Below, in pieces: positions 60,187-64,000 of a stretch of 64,000 nt of DNA. The stretch's first letter is position 1. Every line of letters starts with the position of its first letter. A program made the position numbers and the translations under genes. Location: positions 62,001 to 126,000 of the forward strand of contig JADJSD010000023.1 in the NCBI GenBank assembly GCA_016711875.1, given 5' to 3'. The DNA is from Betaproteobacteria bacterium (GTDB taxonomy: Bacteria > Pseudomonadota > Gammaproteobacteria > Burkholderiales > Usitatibacteraceae). The notes below the pieces were generated by a model. It did not search any database and had not been told where the DNA came from. It worked only from the letters and a program-made list of their open reading frames with translations.

Positions 60187-60342
60187 ATGCGCGAAAAGAT
60201 CAAGCTCGAGTCGTCCGCCGGCACCGGTCATTTCTACACGACCACCAAGAACAAGAAGACCAAGCCGGAAAAGCTGGAAATGAAGAAGTACGACCCGGTC
60301 GCCCGGAAGCACGTCGCCTACAAGGAAACGAAGCTCAAGTAG
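60187..60342 (+). CDS. rpmG: 50S ribosomal protein L33
   Basis: 51 residues, basic, no cysteines (the non-zinc form). MREKIKLESSAGTGHFYTTT and KKYDPVARKHV are typical. It starts 8 bases after rpmB and is followed by a strong terminator. Confidence 0.98.
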   Translation: MREKIKLESSAGTGHFYTTTKNKKTKPEKLEMKKYDPVARKHVAYKETKLK

Positions 60343-60368
60343 CCTCCCGTCCCTTGCTGGCCGGCATG

Positions 60369-60392
60369 AGCCCCGCCCTGGCGGGGCTTTTT
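60369..60392 (+). terminator. Rho-independent terminator after rpmG
   Basis: AGCCCCGC pairs with GCGGGGCT around a CCTG loop, and TTTTT follows. A classical intrinsic terminator for the rpmB-rpmG operon. Confidence 0.93.
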
Positions 60393-60396
60393 GCTT

Positions 60397-61869
60397 TCAG
60401 GCCTTCGGATTCGCGTCGAAGGCGAGCGCACGCTGCGCGATGGCCTTCGTGAACCCGGCGAACAGGAACAGGTGCGCCGGAAACATCGCCCACCAGTAGG
60501 CGAGCCCCCAGATGCCGGCGGGATGCCAGTAGGCCGTGATGGCGATGCGCCGTTCGTCGGGCCCTGTCTCCTCGATCTCGAACTCGAGCACGCCGGCCCC
60601 GGGCGCCTTCATGCCGAAGACGAGCGTGAGCCTGCGCGCGGGCTCCATGCCCATGACGCGCCAGGAGTCGATCACGTCGCCGACGCGGACGTCGTCCGGG
60701 TCCCGGCGGCCGTAGTTGAGGCCGTTGCCGCCCACCATCCAGTCCATCACCTCCCGGATCCACCAGAGGAAGTTGTAGGCGTAATAGCGGTTCTCGCCCC
60801 CGATGGCCCGCACCACGCGCCACAGGGACCACGCGGTGGCGCTCGTGCGGAACTCGCCGCCGGCCTGCTTGGCGTAGTACCCGTAGTCGGCGCGGTACTC
60901 GCGGAAAACGAAGGCGCCCTCGGTCCAGCGCGCCACCACGGTGTGGCGGGCCTCGGCTTCCAGCGCGGCCTTCACCGCGTCGTCGAAGCCCAGCAGCGTC
61001 TGGGGAATGAGGCGGCGGATCGCCTCGTCGTTCGCGCCGAAATCGTGCTTGAGACCGCCGATGAGAGCGCGGGCGACGTTCGTGGGCACCGAGGTCACGA
61101 ACCGCAGCCAGTAGGCCGAGAGCTCCGGCGTGAGCACGGGCACGGGAAGGATCCACGGTTCGCGCCGCCCCATGATGCGCGCGATCGCGCACATCATCGT
61201 GCGGTAGTCGAGCGTCTCCGGGCCCGCGCAATCGTAGATGCCGCCAACCATCTCGGGATGCAGCGACGCCTCGGCCAGGTAGTGCAGCAGGTTGCCCAGC
61301 GCGATGGGCGGGCTCTTCGCCTGCACCCACTTGGGCGTCACCATGACGGGCAGGTGAAGCACGAGGTCGCGCATCACCTCGAAGGCCGCCGATCCCGGAC
61401 CGACGATGATGCCGGCGCGAATTTCCGTCACCGGCACGGGGTGCTGGCGAAGGCGTGCGCCGGTGTCGCGCCGCGAGAGGAGGTGCTCGGAGGTGGCGTC
61501 TTCCGGCACGAGGCCGCCGAGGTAGACGATGCGCTTCACGCCCGCGGCAGCCGCGGCCCGCCCGAAGTGGTCCGCGGCCTCGAGGTCGAGCGCGCCGAAG
61601 TTCCTGCCCGCCGCCATCGAATGGACGAGGTAGTAGGCGACGTCGATGCCCGCGAGAACGGTGGGGAGCGAGGCGGGGTCGAGCGCATCCGCCTCGGCGA
61701 GCTCGACGCCGCTCCAGGGTTTCGCCTCGAGCACCTTGCGATGGCGCGCCGTGGCGCGTACGCGCCAGCCCCGCGCGGCGAGCGCGGGAACGAGGTGGCT
61801 TCCGATGTAGCCGCTCGCCCCGAAGACGAGGGCCGTGCCCGGCGAGGCGGACGGCCCGGGCGCAGTCAC
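60397..61869 (-). CDS. NAD(P)-binding and DUF2867 protein
   Basis: 490 residues. The N-terminal atypical SDR domain has FGASGYIGSHLVPAL and YYLVHSM. A C-terminal DUF2867 domain (from about 340) carries an AWSLWRVVRAIGGENRYYAY and NFLWWIREVMDWMVGG pattern and a hydrophobic end (WGLAYWWAMFPAHLFLFAGF). It may act on lipids or quinones; the reaction is unknown. The start is a GTG at 61869, 2 bases after the desaturase stop, so they form an operon. Confidence 0.85.
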   Translation of the reverse strand: MTAPGPSASPGTALVFGASGYIGSHLVPALAARGWRVRATARHRKVLEAKPWSGVELAEADALDPASLPTVLAGIDVAYYLVHSMAAGRNFGALDLEAADHFGRAAAAAGVKRIVYLGGLVPEDATSEHLLSRRDTGARLRQHPVPVTEIRAGIIVGPGSAAFEVMRDLVLHLPVMVTPKWVQAKSPPIALGNLLHYLAEASLHPEMVGGIYDCAGPETLDYRTMMCAIARIMGRREPWILPVPVLTPELSAYWLRFVTSVPTNVARALIGGLKHDFGANDEAIRRLIPQTLLGFDDAVKAALEAEARHTVVARWTEGAFVFREYRADYGYYAKQAGGEFRTSATAWSLWRVVRAIGGENRYYAYNFLWWIREVMDWMVGGNGLNYGRRDPDDVRVGDVIDSWRVMGMEPARRLTLVFGMKAPGAGVLEFEIEETGPDERRIAITAYWHPAGIWGLAYWWAMFPAHLFLFAGFTKAIAQRALAFDANPKA

Positions 61870-61871
61870 GC

Positions 61872-63053
61872 TCAGGCGGCGGCGTAGCGGCGAAGGCGCC
61901 GGGAGAATTCGGCCAGGGCCTCGATGCCGCTGGCCTCGGCGCGGTCGCACCAATCGCGCAGCTGCTGCACGAGCTGGTCCGTGGAGAGCGTCGAGCGCTC
62001 CCACGTGCGCTGGAGTTCCTCGCGCATGCGGTAGAGCGTCGCGAGGCGCGGGCTCGTGGCGAGCGCGCGCTCGACCGCTTCGCGCTCGGCCTCGGCCGAG
62101 GGCGCGACGCCCTTGGTGATCGAACGGCGCAGGCGGCGGGCGGCGGCGCCGTCGGCGAATATCTGCTTCTCGCGCAGCTTCGCCACTTCCTCGTTCCAGG
62201 CGAGCTTCATCGACTTGGCGTACTTGGCGAGGACCTCGTAGCGGTTGGTCGCCACGGCCTCGAGCGTCTGCGCGTCCACGACCGACTTGGTCGGGTCGAG
62301 CCGGACGCGCGGGGGCAGCTTCTTGGCGCGGGCGAGGCCCAGCAGCGAAAGCGTGCGGATGTAGAACCACCCCAGGTCGAACTCGTACCACTGCACCGAG
62401 AACTTGGCGGAGGTGGGGAAGGCGTGGTGATTGTTGTGCAGTTCCTCGCCGCCGATCCACGCGGCGATGGGAACGATGTTGGTGCTCGCGTCCACGGTCT
62501 GGAACTTGCGGTAGCCCCAGAAGTGGCCGATGCCGTTGATGACGCCGGCCGCCCAGAACGGGATCCAGGCCATCTGGATGCCGAACATCAGCAGGCCCGG
62601 CACGAGGCCGAAGAGGGCGATATCGACCGACGCCATCAACACGACGCCCAGCTTGTGCCAGGGGGTGTAGAGGTTGCGCTCGATCCAGTCGTCCGGCGTG
62701 CCGTGCCCGTAGCGGGACATCGTCTCGGGGTTGTGCGACTCCTTCACGTAGAGCGTGACGCCCGTGAAGAGAACGCGGTTGATGCCGAGCACCTGCGGGC
62801 TGTGCGGGTCGTCGACCGTCTCGCACTTGGCGTGGTGCTTGCGGTGGATCGCGGCCCATTCCTTGGTGACCATGCCCGTGGTGAGCCACATCCAGAGCCG
62901 GAAGAAGTGGCTCACGATCGGGTGCAGGTCCAGCGCCCGGTGCGCCTGGCAGCGGTGCAGGTAGAGCGTGACCCCGGCGATGGTGATCTGCACCAGGACG
63001 AGGAGCGCGAGCAGGTCGCCCCACCAGGGGAGGTTCAGCAGGCCTTGGAACAT
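61872..63053 (-). CDS. Fatty acid desaturase (delta-9 type)
   Basis: 393 residues. Three histidine boxes are visible: HRCQAH at 33-38, HRKHH near 70 and HNNHH near 210, the diiron site of membrane acyl desaturases. Four membrane helices; the last ~110 residues are helical and soluble, an extension common in proteobacterial desaturases of about this length. It introduces cis double bonds into membrane acyl chains. A -10-like TAAAAT is at 63129-63124 on the minus strand. Confidence 0.92.
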   Translation of the reverse strand: MFQGLLNLPWWGDLLALLVLVQITIAGVTLYLHRCQAHRALDLHPIVSHFFRLWMWLTTGMVTKEWAAIHRKHHAKCETVDDPHSPQVLGINRVLFTGVTLYVKESHNPETMSRYGHGTPDDWIERNLYTPWHKLGVVLMASVDIALFGLVPGLLMFGIQMAWIPFWAAGVINGIGHFWGYRKFQTVDASTNIVPIAAWIGGEELHNNHHAFPTSAKFSVQWYEFDLGWFYIRTLSLLGLARAKKLPPRVRLDPTKSVVDAQTLEAVATNRYEVLAKYAKSMKLAWNEEVAKLREKQIFADGAAARRLRRSITKGVAPSAEAEREAVERALATSPRLATLYRMREELQRTWERSTLSTDQLVQQLRDWCDRAEASGIEALAEFSRRLRRYAAA

Positions 63054-63187
63054 GTGTGGGGCGCCCTCGTGCGGTCCCGCTCCCGGTCGGAGGGGCCCGT
63101 CGTGGTTTGTTGTAGGAGCGCCGATTTTACCGCACTTGCCCCCGGCGCCGGTTGGCGGAAGTCAAAGCCCTTGAAAAACAAGGGTTT

Positions 63188-64000
63188 TCAGGGCGCCACG
63201 GAACCCGTCACGACCGTGACATCCCGCTTCGGGAAGGGGATTTCGATGCCTTCGGCCCGGAAGGCTTCCAGGGCGCCGCGAAGCACCTCCCCGCGAAGGG
63301 TCGACTGGCCCTGGTCCGGGTCGGCGATCCAGAAGCCCAGTTCGACATCGATGCCGTTGTCGCCCAACGCCGAAATCCAGGCGGCCGGGGGCGGCTCGGC
63401 CAGCACCCGGGCCTGCGACTTGGCGCAATCGGTGAGGATCGCGTAGACGCGGTCGATGTCCGAGTCGTATCCCACGCTCACCTTCACCTTGATGAACATC
63501 TTCGGATCGGTGAAGGAGTGGTTGGTGACGCTCTGGGTGATGAGCGTCTCGTTGGGGAGGATGGATTCGGTCCCGTCGAGGCTGCGGATGACGGTGTAGC
63601 GCGATTCGATCGCCTTCACGACGCCGTGCCGGTTGTCGATGGTGACCAGGTCGCCGATGCGCACGGAGCGGTCCAGCAGGATGATGAAGCCGCTCACGTA
63701 GTTGCTCGCGATCTTCTGAAGGCCCAGGCCCACCCCCGCGCCGAGGGCGCCGCTGAAGACCGCCAGTGCCGTGAGGTCGATGCCGACGATCGGCAGCGCC
63801 ACGAGGATCGCGAGGAGGAAAGCGAGGGCGCGCACCACCTTGGCGATGACGACGCGCGTCGACAGCTCGATCGATTCCGCCGAGAGCAGGCGTCCCTCGA
63901 CGAGGCTCGCGAGCCAAAGCGTGATGGCGAGCGTCACGGCCACGGAAGTGAGTCCCTGCAGGACGAGCAGCAGGGAGATGCGCTGCTTGCCCGCCGTGAA
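63188..64000 (-). CDS. MscS-family mechanosensitive channel, C-terminal part (5' end outside window)
   Basis: The frame stays open to base 64000, so the GTG at 63943 is unlikely to be the real start and the gene continues beyond the window. The visible 270 residues include two to three helices, the pore helix (GALGAGVGLGLQKIASNYVSG, within one segment), the beta domain (VRIGDLVTIDNRHGVVKAIESRYTVIRS, in part) and the cage. A second MscS paralogue besides that at 7653-8465, with a different N-terminal region. It ends PKRDVTVVTGSVAP. Confidence 0.9.
   Translation of the reverse strand, partial: FTAGKQRISLLLVLQGLTSVAVTLAITLWLASLVEGRLLSAESIELSTRVVIAKVVRALAFLLAILVALPIVGIDLTALAVFSGALGAGVGLGLQKIASNYVSGFIILLDRSVRIGDLVTIDNRHGVVKAIESRYTVIRSLDGTESILPNETLITQSVTNHSFTDPKMFIKVKVSVGYDSDIDRVYAILTDCAKSQARVLAEPPPAAWISALGDNGIDVELGFWIADPDQGQSTLRGEVLRGALEAFRAEGIEIPFPKRDVTVVTGSVAP

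Overview
The window is a stretch of GC-rich bacterial chromosome that reads as a betaproteobacterium. The evidence is the thioredoxin - rho - L31 order, the radC - rpmB - rpmG and coaBC - dut blocks, a paired AddB-like nuclease and RecB-type helicase, and a strong G/C third-position bias. The species cannot be named from the sequence alone. Genes are tightly packed (no gene-free stretch over about 250 bases), and many neighbours overlap by 1 or 4 bases. There is no rRNA, tRNA, CRISPR array, phage or insertion sequence that I can see, so this is mostly core genome with a few unusual local arrangements.

Layout. 1-5236: end of an MMPL/RND exporter, a DUF423 membrane protein, and on the minus strand a MOSC protein, a sensor kinase and a sigma54-type response regulator. 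5320-9053: a palindromic repeat, an SPFH protein coupled to a double zinc-ribbon membrane protein, an MscS channel and a peroxiredoxin. 9095-12773 (minus): LysE exporter, SDR, Y-family polymerase, free methionine-R-sulfoxide reductase and a small exported protein. 12936-16455: periplasmic oligopeptidase B, an EamA transporter and an NTF2-like protein. 16597-21377: formate-tetrahydrofolate ligase, a protein kinase fused to a cyclic-nucleotide domain and coupled to an acyltransferase, and DUF456. 21473-27366: a glycolate oxidase operon with two glcD copies and an embedded glutathione S-transferase. 27444-31795: Ca2+-type P-ATPase facing an ArnT-like glycosyltransferase.

31923-37132: ribosomal protein L31 type B, rho, thioredoxin, 7Fe ferredoxin and a short cytochrome bd oxidase of the cyanide-insensitive type. 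37179-42572: an RND efflux pump, adaptor, thioredoxin 2 and a DUF2892 membrane protein, all facing a CsoR-family repressor whose cysteine spacing does not fit the known metal or persulfide sensors. Two matching ATAC-N8-GTAT boxes sit over the two divergent promoters. This is the best candidate for an undescribed regulatory system here. 42615-50950: AddB/AddA-like recombination nuclease, an alpha/beta hydrolase, several unknown small proteins and YceH. 51089-54190: a LysR regulator, SrkA kinase and a YbiB-like protein. 54303-56156: a small membrane peptide coupled to a PuuD-like membrane protein, cytochrome b561 and cytochrome c'. 56247-64000: DUF192, a lipoprotein, CbiX, dut, coaBC, radC, rpmB, rpmG, a DUF2867 protein, a fatty acid desaturase and a partial MscS channel.

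A layout feature runs through the whole window. Of eleven convergent gene pairs, six overlap by exactly the palindrome CTAG, so that each strand reads TAG as its stop. Themes shared by the genes are redox and respiratory function, envelope stress, and DNA repair.
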